DNA of 64,000 nt from Eriocheir sinensis (Eukaryota; Arthropoda; Malacostraca; Decapoda; Varunidae), in the NCBI RefSeq assembly GCF_024679095.1, contig NW_026111765.1:496001-560000 (forward strand), read 5' to 3'. Below, one piece after another: positions 1 to 13,548 of the stretch; the first letter of the stretch is position 1, and every line of letters starts with the position of its first letter. The notes under the pieces are model-generated. The model was not told where the DNA came from, ran no database searches, and was given only the letters and a program-made list of their open reading frames with translations. The translations under genes were made by a program, and so were the position numbers.

Positions 1-966
1 CACAAAAATATTTTAAATTTGTATGAAAATAAATATACAAAATACACATAAAATTAGGTAAATTTGTATTGAAATACATACACAAAATACACATAAAATA
101 ATGTAAATTTGAATGAAAATACATAAACAAATACACTTAAAATAACGTAAATTTGTATAAAAAAATATGTACAAAACACACATAGAATAATGTAAAATCG
201 TATCAAAGTAAATACACAGAATATTAATAAAATAATGTAAATTTGTATGAAAATAAAGAAGCAAAATACCCATAAAATAACGCATTTTTTTTATTTATAA
301 AAATATATATACCAAAATACACATCAAAAATTTAAATTTGTATTAAAATAAATATACAAAAAACACATACAATAAGGTAAATTTGTATTGAAATAGATAT
401 GCAAAATACATATAAAACAATGTAAATTTGTTTCAAAATATATATACGAGTACACATAAAATAACGTAGATTTCTATAAAAATATATATACAAAATACAC
501 AGAAAATGAAGTAAATACGTATAAAAAAATGTATACAAAAAACACATAAAATAATGTAAATTCGTATCAAAATAAATAAACAAAATACCAATAAAAGAAT
601 GTGTATTTGTATAAATATAAATATACAAAATACACATAAAATAACGTAAATTTATAAAACTATATACAAAAATACACAGAAGTAATTAAATTTGTATGAA
701 AATATATACAAAATACACACAAAATAAGCTAAATTTGAATTGAAATATATATACAAAATACATGAAATAAAGTAAATTTGTATCAAAATATTTATACAAA
801 TACACTTATAATAACGTAAATTTGTATGAAAATATATAAACAAAATACACATTAAATAATGTAAATACGTATAAAAAATATGTACAAAATACACATATAA
901 TCATGTAATTCGTATCAAAATAAATAAACAAAATACCAATAAAATAATAAAATTTGTATGAGTAAA
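1..966 (-). repeat. 45-bp satellite array, minus-oriented block 1
   Basis: Head-to-tail monomers whose T-rich strand lies on minus. The block is cut by the window edge on the left and ends at the switch sequence GTAAACGTGTATGTTGCAT (962-980). Positions 1-900 are repeated at 1878-2777 with a constant offset of 1877 bp. Related copies lie at 6760-7440, 29571-30535 and 35140-36137, and inverted at 14876-15905. No gene is seen. Confidence 0.95.
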
Positions 967-1586
967 CGTGTATGTTGCATATTTTTTCAATACAAATTTA
1001 CCTTTTGTATATTAATTTTAATACAAATTTAATTATTCGATGTGTATTTTTGTATCTGTATTTGTATATAAATTTTTATACGCTTTTACATTATTTAATG
1101 TTTATTTTTAATATATATTTTTATACAAATTCATGGTATTTTATGTGTATTTGTATATATATTTTTATATAAATTTATATTATTTTATGTGTATTTTGTA
1201 CATATATTTTTTTACAAATCTACCTTATTTTGTTTATTTTGTATGTATATTTTGTATATTTATATTTATCCAAATACACATTCTTTTATTGGTATTTTGT
1301 TTATTTATTTTAATTCGAATTTACATTATTTTTTGTATTTTGTATACATTTTTTTATACGTATTTACTTAATTTTATGTGTATTTTGTATATATATTTTT
1401 ATAGAAATCTACGTTTTTTTATTTGTATTCGCATATGTATTTTGAAACAAATTTACATTGTTTTATATGTATTTTTGCATGTCTCTTTCAATACAAATTT
1501 ACCATATTGTATGTGCATTTTGTATATTTATTTCAATGCAAATTTAAATATTTTATGTGTATTTTGGTATATATATTTTTATAAGA
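967..1586 (+). repeat. 45-bp satellite array, plus-oriented block 2
   Basis: The T-rich strand is on plus. The block is paralogous to 30536-31172; this copy lacks about 13 bp near 1003 that the 30.5-kb copy retains. It ends at about 1586, where TTTTTATAAG meets ATTACGAAAATTTG and the orientation flips. Confidence 0.94.
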
Positions 1587-4500
1587 TTACGAAAATTTGA
1601 ATAAAAATATATACAAAAAAACAAAAAAATAAATTTCAATTTGTATGAAAATAGATATACAAAATACACATATAATTAGTTAAATTTGTATTTAAATACA
1701 TGTACAAAATACACATAAAATAATGTAAATTTGTATGAAATGAAAACAAATTCACATAAAACTCGCGTCAAAATAAATAAACAAAATATCAATAAAAGAA
1801 TGTGTATTTGTATGAAAATAGATATACAAAATACACATAAAATAACCTAAATTTGTATCAAACTATATACAAAAATAAACAAAAATATTTTAAATTTGTA
1901 TGAAAATAAATATACAAAATACACATAAAATTAGGTAAATTTCTATTGAAATACATACACAAAATACACATCAAATAATGTAAATTTGAATGAAAATACA
2001 TAAACAAATACACTTAAAATAACGTAAATTTGTATAAAAAAATATGTACAAAACACAAATAGAATAATGTGAAATCGTATCAAAATATATACACAGAATA
2101 TTAATAAAATAATGTAAATTTGTATGAAAATAAAGAAGCAAAATACCCATAAAATAACGCATTTTTTTTATTTATAAAAATATATATACCAAAATACACA
2201 TCAAAAAATTAAATTTGTATTAAAATAAATATACAAAAAACACATACAATAAGGTAAATTTGTATTGAAATAGATATGCAAAATACATATAAAACAATGT
2301 AAATTTGTTTCAAAATATATATACGAATACACATAAAATAACGTAGATTTCTATAAAAATATATATACAAAATACACATAAAATGAAGTAAATACGTATA
2401 AAAAAATGTATACAAAATACACATAAAATAATGTAAATTCGTATCAAAATAAATAAACAAAATACCAATAAAAGAATTTGTATTTGTATAAATATAAATA
2501 TACAAAATACACATAAAATAACGTAAATTTATATAAAACTATATACAAAAATACACAGAAGTTATTAAATTCTTATGAAAATAGATATACAAAATACAGA
2601 TAAAATAAGCTAAATTTGAATTGAAATGTATATACAAAATACATAAAATAATGTAAATTTGTATCAAAATATTTATAAAAATACATATAATAACGTAAAT
2701 TTGTTTAAAAATATAAAACAAAATACACATTAAGTAATGTAAATACGTATAAAAAATATGTACAAAATACACATATAATCATGTAATTCGTATCAAACTA
2801 AATAAACAAAATATCAATAAAATAATGTAAATTTGTATGAGAAAACATATACAAATACATATAAATTAACGCTAATTTCCATCAAAATATATGTCCAAAA
2901 ATGAACGTAAAATAAAGTATCTTTGGATAAAAATATATATACAAAACACACATTAAATATTGTAAATGCGTACATATAATAACCTAAATTTGTATAAAAC
3001 TATATACAAAAATACACAAAAATAATTTAAATTTGTATGAAAAGAAATATACAAAATACACATAAAATTAGGTTAATTTGTATTGAAATACATATACAAA
3101 ATGCATATAAAATAACGTAAATTTGAAAGAAAATATATAAACAAATACACATATAATAACGTAAATTTGTATGAAATATATATTCAAAATACACATTAAA
3201 TAATGTAAATATGTATAAAAAAATATATACAAAACACAAATAGTATAATGTAAAATCGTATCAAAATATATACACAGAATATTAATAAAATAATGTAAAT
3301 TTGTATGAAAATTAAGATGCAAAATACCTATAAAATAACGCATTTTTTTTTTAAATTATTGATAACAAAATACACATAAAATATTTGAATTTGTATTAAA
3401 ATAAATATACAAAATGCACATATAATAAGGTAAATTTGTATTGAAATAGATATGCAAAATACATATAAAATAATGTAAATTTGTTTCAAAATATATATAC
3501 GAATACACATAAAATAACGTAGATTTCTATAAAAATACATATACAAAATACACATAATATTAAGTAAATACGTATAAAAAATGTATACAAAATACACATA
3601 AAATAATGTAAATTCGTATAAATGTAAATAAACAATATACCAATAAAAGAATGTGTATTTGTATAAATATAAATATACAAAATGCACATAAAATAACGTA
3701 AATTTATATAAAACTATATACATAAAATAACGCAAATTTCTATAAAAATATATGTACAAAAATTAACATAAAATAAATTTGCATAAAAATATATATACAA
3801 AACACACTTTAGATAATGTAAATGAGTATAAAAATATGTATACAAAATACCTATGAAATAATCTAAATTCGCATCGAGTTAAATTAAGAAAATATCAATA
3901 AAATAATGTAATTTTGGATGAAAATATATATACAAAATACACATAAAATAACCTAAATACAAATACAAATATACACATAAAATAATTTAAAATTGAATGA
4001 AATAAATATACAAAATAAACATAAAATAAGGTAAATTTGTAATGAAATATATGAAAAAACACACATAAAATAATATAAATTTGTATGAAAATATATATAC
4101 AAATACACATTAAATAACATGAATTTGTATAAAATTTGTATCAAAATATATACTTATACACAATAAAATAACGTAATTTTTTTACGAAAATGTATATACA
4201 AAATACACATAAAATAATTTAAATACGTAGAAAAATATATATACAAAAAACATATAAAATAATGTAAATTTGTATGAAAATATATAAACAAATACACAAA
4301 ATAATGTAAATTTGGATAAAATATATATACAAAATGAACATTAAATAATGTAAATATTTATGAAAAAAAATATACAAAATACACATAGAATAATGTTAAA
4401 TCGTATCAAAATAAATAAAGAGAATATCAATAAAATAATGTAAATTTGTATGAAAATAAAGATGCAAAATATCCATATAATAACGCATATTTCCATAAAA

Positions 4501-6015
4501 ATATATATACAAAAATACATATAAAATAGTTAAATTTGTATTAAAATAAATATACAAAATGCACGTACAAGAAAGTAAATTGGTATTGAAATAGATATGC
4601 AAAATACACATCAATAATGTAAATTTGTATCAAAATATAAATACGAATACTCATAAAATAGAGTAAATTTCTATGAAAATATACATACAAAATAGATATA
4701 CAAAATACACATATAACTTGTTAAATTTGTATTTAAATACATGTACAAAAAACACATAAAATAATGTAGATTTGTATGAAATGAAAACAAATACATTTTA
4801 TATAAAATATATATACAAAATACACATAGAATAATGTAAAATCATATCAAAATAAATACACAGAATATCAATAAGATAATGTAAATTTCTATGAAAATAA
4901 AGATGCAAAATACCCATAAAATAAAGCATATTTTTATAAAAATACATATACAAAAATACACATATATTAATCAAATTTGTATTAAAATTAATATACAAAA
5001 TGCAAATACAATAAGGTAAATTTGTATTGAAAAAATATGCAAAATACACATAAAACAATGTAAATTTGTTTCAAAATATATATACGAATACACATAAAAT
5101 AACGTAGATTTCTATAGAAATATATATACAAAATACACTTGAAATAATGTAAATACGTATAAAAATATATATACAAAATACATATTAAATAATGTTCATT
5201 CGTGTCAAAATAAATAAACAAAATATCATGAAAAGAATGTGTATTTCTATGAAAATAGATATACAAAATACACATAAAATAACCTAAATTTGTATAAAAC
5301 TATATACAAAAATACACAAAAATAGTTTAAACTTGTATGAAAATAAATATTCAAAAAACATATAAAATTAGGTAAATTTGTATTGAAATACATATACAAA
5401 ATACACATAAAATAATGTAAATTTGAATGAAAATATATAAACATCTAGACTTAAAATAATGTAAATTTGTATCAAATATATATACAAAAAACACATTAAA
5501 TAATGTAAATATGTATAAAAAAAATATATACAAAACACAAATAAAATTATGTAAAATCGTATCAAAATAAATACAGAAAATATTAATAAAATAATGTAAA
5601 TTTGTATGAAAATTAAGATGCAAAATACCCATAAAATAACGCATTTTTTATAAAAATATATATAGGAAAAAACATAAAATATTTGATTTTGTATTAAAAT
5701 AAATAGATATACAAAATACACATTAAATAAGCTAAATTTGAATTGAAATATATATACAAAATACATAAAATAATGTAAATTTGTATCAAAATACTTATAC
5801 AAATACACATATAATAACGTAAATTTGTATAAAAATATATAAACAAAATACACATTAAATAATGTAAATACGAATAAAAAAAATGTACAAAATACAGATA
5901 TAATCATGTAATTCGTATCAAAATAAATAGACAAAATACCAATAAAATAAAGTAAATTTCTATGAGAAAACATATACAAAATACACATAATTAACGCAAA
6001 TAAATAAAAATACAT
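1587..6015 (-). repeat. 45-bp satellite array, minus-oriented block 3
   Basis: A mosaic of three parts. 1587-1850 resembles 25960-26100 and 28700-28860. 1855-2830 is the second copy of 1-900. 2830-5700 is a roughly 2.9-kb cassette found inverted at 42420-45330, 53514-56198 and (shortened) 31900-34235, and in the same orientation at 20940-23640. The last 300 bp match 9610-9900, 18960-19250 and 23650-23945. Confidence 0.94.
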
Positions 6016-6578
6016 ATAATATAATATATTTTTATACATATTTAAAATATTTAATGTACATTTTGTATATATATTTTATCCAAATTTACGTTATTTTATA
6101 TGTATTTGTTTATATATTTTCATACAAATTTACATTATTTTATTTACATTATTGAATGTTTAAATTATTTTTGTGTATTTTTGTATATAGTTTTATACAA
6201 ATTTAGGTTATTTTATGTGTATTTTGTATATCTATTTTCATACAAATACACATTCTTTTCATGATATTTTGTTTATTTATTTTGACACGAATTAACATTA
6301 TTTAATGTGTATTTTGTATATATATTTTTATACGTATTTACATTATTTCAAGTGTATTTTGTATATATATTTCTATAGAAATCTGCGTTATTTTATGTGT
6401 ATTCGAATATATATTTTGAAACAAATTTACATTGTTTTATGTGAATTTTGCATATTTTTTCAATACAAATTTTCCTTATTGTATGTGCATTTTGTATATT
6501 AATTTTAATACAAATTTGATTAATCTATGTGTATTTTTGTATATGTATTTTTATAAAAATATGCTTTATTTTATGGGT
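6016..6578 (+). repeat. 45-bp satellite array, plus-oriented block 4
   Basis: Starts at an AT-only switch (about 6006-6035). After about 150 bp there is an irregular join with shortened units near 6140-6175. From 6180 the subtypes follow the standard order, as at 32215-32620. The block ends in a short TATATATATA run at about 6580, beyond which the array is inverted. Confidence 0.92.
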
Positions 6579-7656
6579 ATATATATATACAAAATACACA
6601 TGAAATGATGTAAATACGTATAAAAATATATATACAAAATACACATTAAATACTGTAAATTCGCGTCAAAATAAATAAACAAAATATCAATAAAAGAATG
6701 TGTATTTGTATGAAAATATATATACAAAATACACAAAAAATAACCTAAATTTGTATCAAACTATATACAAAAATACACAAAAATATTTTAAATTTGTATG
6801 AAAATAAATATACAAAATACACATAAAATTAGGTAAATTTGTATTGAAATACATATACAAAATACACGTAAAATAATGTAAATTTGAATGAAAAGACATA
6901 AACAAATACACTTAAAATAACGTAAATTTGTATAAAAATATATATACAAAACACAAATAGAATAATGTAAAATCGTATCAAAATAAATACACAGAATATT
7001 AATAAAATAATGTAAATTTGTATGAAAATAAAGAGGCAAAATACCCATAAAATTTTTTTAATTTTTAAAAATATATATACCAAAATACACATAAAAAATT
7101 AAATTTGAATTAAAATAAATATATAAAAAACACATACAATAAGGTAAATTTGTATTGAAATAGATATGCAAAATACATATAAAACAATGTAAATTTGTTT
7201 CAAAATATATATACGAATACACATAAAATAACGTAGATTTCTATAAAAATATATATACAAAATACACATAAAATGAAGTAAAAACGTATAAAAAAAATGT
7301 ATACAAAATACACATAAAATAATGTAAATTCGTATCAAAATAAATATACAAAAACCAATAAAAGAATGTGTATTTGTATAAATATAAATATACAAAATAC
7401 ACATAAAATAACGTAAATTTATAAAACTATATATAAAAATACACAGAAGTATTTTAATTTGTATGAAAATAGATATACAAAATAAGGTAAATTCGTTTCA
7501 ATTTCAATAAACAAAACTCAGATAAAAGAAAGTATATTTGTAGAAAAAAATAAATATACAAAATACACATAAAATAACGAAAATTAGTTTGAAAATATAT
7601 AAAAAAATAAACAAAAATAATTTCAATTTGTATGAAAATAAATATACAAAATACAC
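6579..7656 (-). repeat. 45-bp satellite array, minus-oriented block 5
   Basis: 6760-7440 is a diverged copy of 1-640. 7440-7640 holds less regular units. The right end is a 13-bp-arm inverted repeat at 7642-7671, where the array turns over within one monomer. Confidence 0.93.
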
Positions 7657-9103
7657 ATGTATTTTGTATATCTATTTTCACACAAATTTAATTACTTTTG
7701 TGTATTTTTGCATATAGTTTTATATAAATTTACGTTATTTTATTTATATTTTGTATATTTATATTTATACAATACACATTCTTTTATTAGTATTTTGTTT
7801 ATTTATTTTGATACGAGTTTACATTATTTTATGTGTATTTTGTATACCTTTTTTTATACGCATTTACTTCATTTTATGTGTATTTTGTATATTTATTTTC
7901 ATAGAAATCTACGTTATTTTATGTGTATTCGTATATATATTTTGAAACAAATTTACATTGTTTTATATGTATTTTGCATATCTATTTCAATACAAATTTA
8001 CCTTACAGTATCTGCATTTTTTATATTTATTTTAATACAAATTTTAATATTTTATGTGTATTTTGGTATATATATTTTTATAAAAAATCCGTTATTTTAT
8101 GGCTATTTTGCATCTCTATTTTCATACAAATTTACATTATTTTATTAATATTCTGTGTATTTATTTTGATACGATTTTACATTATTCTATTTGTGTTTTG
8201 TATATATTTTTTTATACATATTTACATTATTTAATTAGTATTTTGTATATATATTTGATACAAATTTACGTTATTTTAAGTGTATATGTTTATATATTTT
8301 CATTCAAATTTCCATTATTTTATGTGTATTTTGTATATGTATTTCAATACAAATTTACCTAATTTTATGTGTATTTTGTATATTTATTTTCATACAAATT
8401 TTAATTATTTTTGAGTATTTTTGTATATAGTTTTATACAAACTTAAGTTATTTTATGAGTATTTTATATATATATTTTCATACAAATACACATTCTTTTA
8501 TTGATATTTTGTTTATTTATTTTGACGAGAATTTAAATTATTTAATGTGTATTTTGTATATATATTTTTATACGTATTTACATCATTTCATGTGTATTTT
8601 GTATATATATTTCTATAGAAATCTACGTTATATTATGTGTATTCGTATATAGATTTTTAAACAATTTTACACTTTTATGTGTATTTTGCATATTTTTTCT
8701 ATACAAATTTACCTTATTGTATATGCATTTTATATATTAATTTTAATACAAATTTAATTATTCTATGTGTATTTTTGTATATGTATTTTTATAAAAATAT
8801 GCTTTATTTTATGGGTATTTTTGCATCTTTATTTTCATACAAAATTTACGTTATTTTATTGATATTCTGCTCATTCATTTTGATACGATTTGACATTATT
8901 CTATGTGTATTTTGTATATATTTTTCATACAAATTTACGTTATTTTATGTGTATTTGTTTATATATTTTGACACAAATTTACAATATTTTATGGGTATTT
9001 TGTATAAATATTTCAAAAGAAATTTACCTAGTTATATGTGTATTTTGAATATCTATTTTCATACAAACTCAAATTATTTATATGTATTTTTGTATATATT
9101 AAT
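7657..9103 (+). repeat. 45-bp satellite array, plus-oriented block 6, with a complete higher-order unit
   Basis: 7675-8652 is a direct copy of about 48235-49200 (offset about 40.55 kb). It contains the cleanest full 16-monomer higher-order unit (8119-8831). After 8832 a second unit starts but skips subtypes. The block ends at about 9103, where TTAATTCGTGTC begins minus-oriented sequence. Confidence 0.94.
8119..8831 (+). repeat. 16-monomer higher-order repeat unit (713 bp)
   Basis: Sixteen consecutive monomers of 45, 46, 44, 43, 45, 45, 44, 44, 45, 45, 45, 43, 42, 45, 46 and 46 bp, each with its own marks. Examples: unit 2 has GATACGATTTTAC, unit 9 ACAAATACACATTC, unit 12 CTATAGAAATCTACG, unit 13 a TTTTGCATAT end, unit 16 TTTTATGGGTATTTTTGCAT. 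At 8832 the series restarts with unit 1 (TTTTCATACAAA). The same order is seen at 32608-32740 and, inverted, around 4900-5640. Composition by hand count: 51 C, 60 G, 6 CpG. Confidence 0.85.
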
Positions 9104-9920
9104 TCGTGTCAAAATAAATAAAAAAAATATCATGAAAAGAATGTGTATTTGTATGAAAATAGATATACAAAATACACATAAAATAACCTAAATTTGTATA
9201 AAACTATATACAAAAATACACAAAAATAATTTAAACTTGTATGAAAATAAATATACAAAAAACATAAAAATAGGTAAATTTGTATTGAAATACATATACA
9301 AAATACACATAAAATAATATAAATTTGAATGAAAATATATAAACATATAGACTTAAAATAACGTAAATTTGTATCAAATATATATACAAAAAAAACATTA
9401 AATAATGTATATATGTATAAAAAAATATATACAAAACACAAATAAAATAATGTAAAATCGTATCAAAATAAATACAGAAAATATTAATAAAATAATGAAA
9501 ATTTGTATGAAAATTAAGATGCAAAATACCCATAAAATAACGCATTTTTATAAAAATATATATACGAAAAAACATAAAATATTTGATTTTGTATTAAAAT
9601 AAATAGATATATAAAATACACATAAAATAAGCTAAATTTGAATTGAAATATATATACAAAATACATAAAATAATGTATATTTGTATCAAAATACCTATAC
9701 AAATACACATATAATAACGTAAATTTGTATAAAAATATATAAACAAAATACACATTAAATAATGTAAATACGTATAAAAAAATGTAAAAAATACACAAAT
9801 AATCATGTAATTCGTATCAAAATAAATAGACAAAATACCAATAAAATAATGTAAATTTCTATGAGAAAACATATACAAAATACACATAAATAACGCAAAT
9901 ATCAATAAAAATATATATAA
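9104..9920 (-). repeat. 45-bp satellite array, minus-oriented block 7
   Basis: Paralogous to 23145-23965 and 50468-51292, and in part to 5220-6010, 18430-19260 and 57050-57560. The right end is the AT-only switch with 10-bp complementary arms at 9906-9935. Confidence 0.93.
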
Positions 9921-12036
9921 TATAATATATTTTTATACATATTTAAAATATTTAATGTATATTTTGTATATTTACGTGATTTTATATGTATTTGTTTATA
10001 TATTTTCATACAAATTTACATTATTTTAGGTGAGTTTTGTATATGTATTTCAATACAAATGTGCCTAACTTTATGTGTATTTTGCATATCTATTTTCAAA
10101 CAAATTCAAATTATTTTTGTGTATTTTTGTATATATTTTTATACAAACTTTAGTTACTTTATTTGTTTTTTGTATATATATTTTCCTACAAATATACATT
10201 CTTTTATTGGAATTTTGTGTATTTAATTTTTTACGAATTTACATTATTTTATGTGTATTTTGTATATATATTTTTGTTCGTATTTAAACTATTTTATGTG
10301 TATTTTAAATATACATTTTCATAAAAATATACCTTATTTTATTGTGTGTATTCGTATATATTTTGAAACAAATTTTATACAAATTCATGTTATCTTATGT
10401 GTATTTGTATATATATTTTCATACAAATTTATATTATTTTATGTGTATTCTTACATATATTTTATTACAAATTTACCTTATTTTATGTTTATTTTGTATA
10501 TTTATTTCATTCAATTTTAAATTATTTAATGTGTATATTTCTATTTGTAATTAGGGTATTTTATGTGTGTTTTCTATATATATTTTCATTAAAAATTACA
10601 TTATTTTATTGTTATTTTCTTAATTTAACTCGATACGAATTTAGATTTTATGTGTATTTTGTATATATATTTTTATAGAAATCTACGTTATTTTATCTGT
10701 ATTCGTATATATATTTTGAAACAAATTTACATTGTTTTATGTGTATTTTGCATATCTATTTCAATACAAATTTACCTTATTGTATGTGCATTTTGTATAT
10801 TTATTGTAATACAAATTTAAATATTTTTTGTGTACTTTGGTATATATATTTTCATAAAAAATGCGTTGTTTTATGGGTATTTTGCATCTTTATTTTCATA
10901 CAAATTTACATTATTTTATTAATATTCTGTGTATTTATTTTGATACTATTTTACATTATTCTATTTGTGTTTTGTATATATTTTTTTTTCTATATATATT
11001 TCATACAAATTTACATTATTTTAAGTGTATTTGTTTATATATTTTCAATCAAATTTACATTATTTTATGTGTATTTTGTATATGTATTTCAATAGAAATT
11101 TAACTAGTTTTATGTGTATTTTGTATATATATTTTTATACAAATTTAAATTATTTTTGTGTATTTTTTTAATAGAGTTTTATACAAATTTACAATATTTA
11201 ATGTGTATTTTGTATATCTATTTTCATACAAATACACATCCTTTTATTGATATTTTGTTTATTTATTTTGATGCGAATTTACATTATTTAATGTGTATTG
11301 TGTATATATATTTTTATACGTATTTACGTCATTTCATGTGTATTTTGTATATATATTTCTATAGAAATATACGTTATTTTATGTGTATTCGTATACATAT
11401 TTTGAAACAAATATACATTGTTTTATGTGCATTTTGTATATTTTTTCAATACAAATTTACCTTATTGTAGTGCATTTTGTATATTAATTTTAATACAAAT
11501 TTAATTATTCTATGTGTATTCTTGTATATGTATTTTAAAAAAAATATGCTTTATTTTATGGGTATTTTGCATCTTTATTTTCATACAAAATTACATTATT
11601 TTATTGATATTCTGTGTATCTATTTTGATACGATTTTACATTATTCTATGTATATTTTGTATATCTATTTTATACAAATGTACGTTATTTTATGTGAATT
11701 TGTTTTCATTTCATACAAATTTGCATTATTTTATGTGTATTTTGTACATGTATTTAAATACAAATTTAACTAATTATATGTGTATTTTGTATATCTATTT
11801 TCATTCAAATTGAAATTTATTTTTTTGTTTTTTTGTATATATTTTTATTCAAATTTTCGTAATTTTATGTGTATTTTGTATATTTATTTTCCTACAAATA
11901 TACGTTCTTTTATCGGAATTTTGTTTATTTATTTTGATACGAATTTTCATTTTTTTAGGAGTATTTGATATATATATTTTTATACTTATTTACATAATTT
12001 TATATGTATTTTGAAAATATATTTTCATAGAAATTT
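9921..12036 (+). repeat. 45-bp satellite array, plus-oriented block 8
   Basis: 9921-10640 matches 23966-24715, 51293-52030 and 57569-58400. Around 10640-10660 an internal join skips several monomers. 10685-12036 is the inverted counterpart of 25781-27180. The block ends at a switch (ACTCTATATGTATATAC) that recurs at 37886 and, reversed, at 25780 and 53217. Confidence 0.93.
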
Positions 12037-12934
<898 letters not shown>

Positions 12935-13548
12935 TGTGTATTTTGTATTTCTATTTTGTATGTATATTTTCATAGAAATTTACTCTATTTTATGAGTATT
13001 CGTATATATATTTTGATACAAATTTACATTATTAATGTGTATTTTGCATATCTATTTCAATACAAATTTACTTTATTGTACGTGCATTTTGTATATTTAT
13101 TTTAATACAAATTTAATTATTTTATATGTCTTTTTGTATATATATTTTTATGCAAATATGCGTTATTATATGGATATTTTGCTTCTTTATTTTCATACAA
13201 ATTTACACTATTTTATTGATATTCTCTTTATTTATTTTGATACGATTTAACATTATTCTATGTGTTTTTTGTATATATTTTTTTATATATATTTTTACAT
13301 TATTTAATGTTCATTTTGTATATATATTTTATCCAAATTTACATTATTTTATGTGTATTTGTTTATATATTTTCATACATATTTACATTATTTTATGTGT
13401 TTTTTATATATATTTTTTCTACGTATTTAAATTATTTTATGTGTATTTTGTATATAAATTTTCATAAAAAAATTACGTTATTTTATTGTGTGTGTAAGTA
13501 TATATTTTGATACAAATTTTATACAAATTCATGTTATTTAATGTGTAT
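12935..13548 (+). repeat. 45-bp satellite array, plus-oriented block 10
   Basis: A partial copy of the 2.9-kb cassette, equivalent to about 32840-33430 and 43400-43990. It runs from the unit with ACTCTATTTTATGAG to the unit with TGTGTGTAAGTATAT. It is truncated at 13548, where ATTCGTGTCAAAAT starts minus-oriented sequence. Confidence 0.93.

Noticed and set aside
5368..6039. 223-codon open frame on minus
   Set aside because: Satellite translation. The equivalent copies at 9594-9905, 18938-19249 and 57057-57548 are broken at different points, which shows no conservation of a reading frame.
10481..10491. TTTTATGTTTA, a match to the yeast ARS core consensus
   Set aside because: Such 11-mers are expected often at about 84% A+T and occur simply because one monomer subtype contains them. 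There is no other evidence for an origin.
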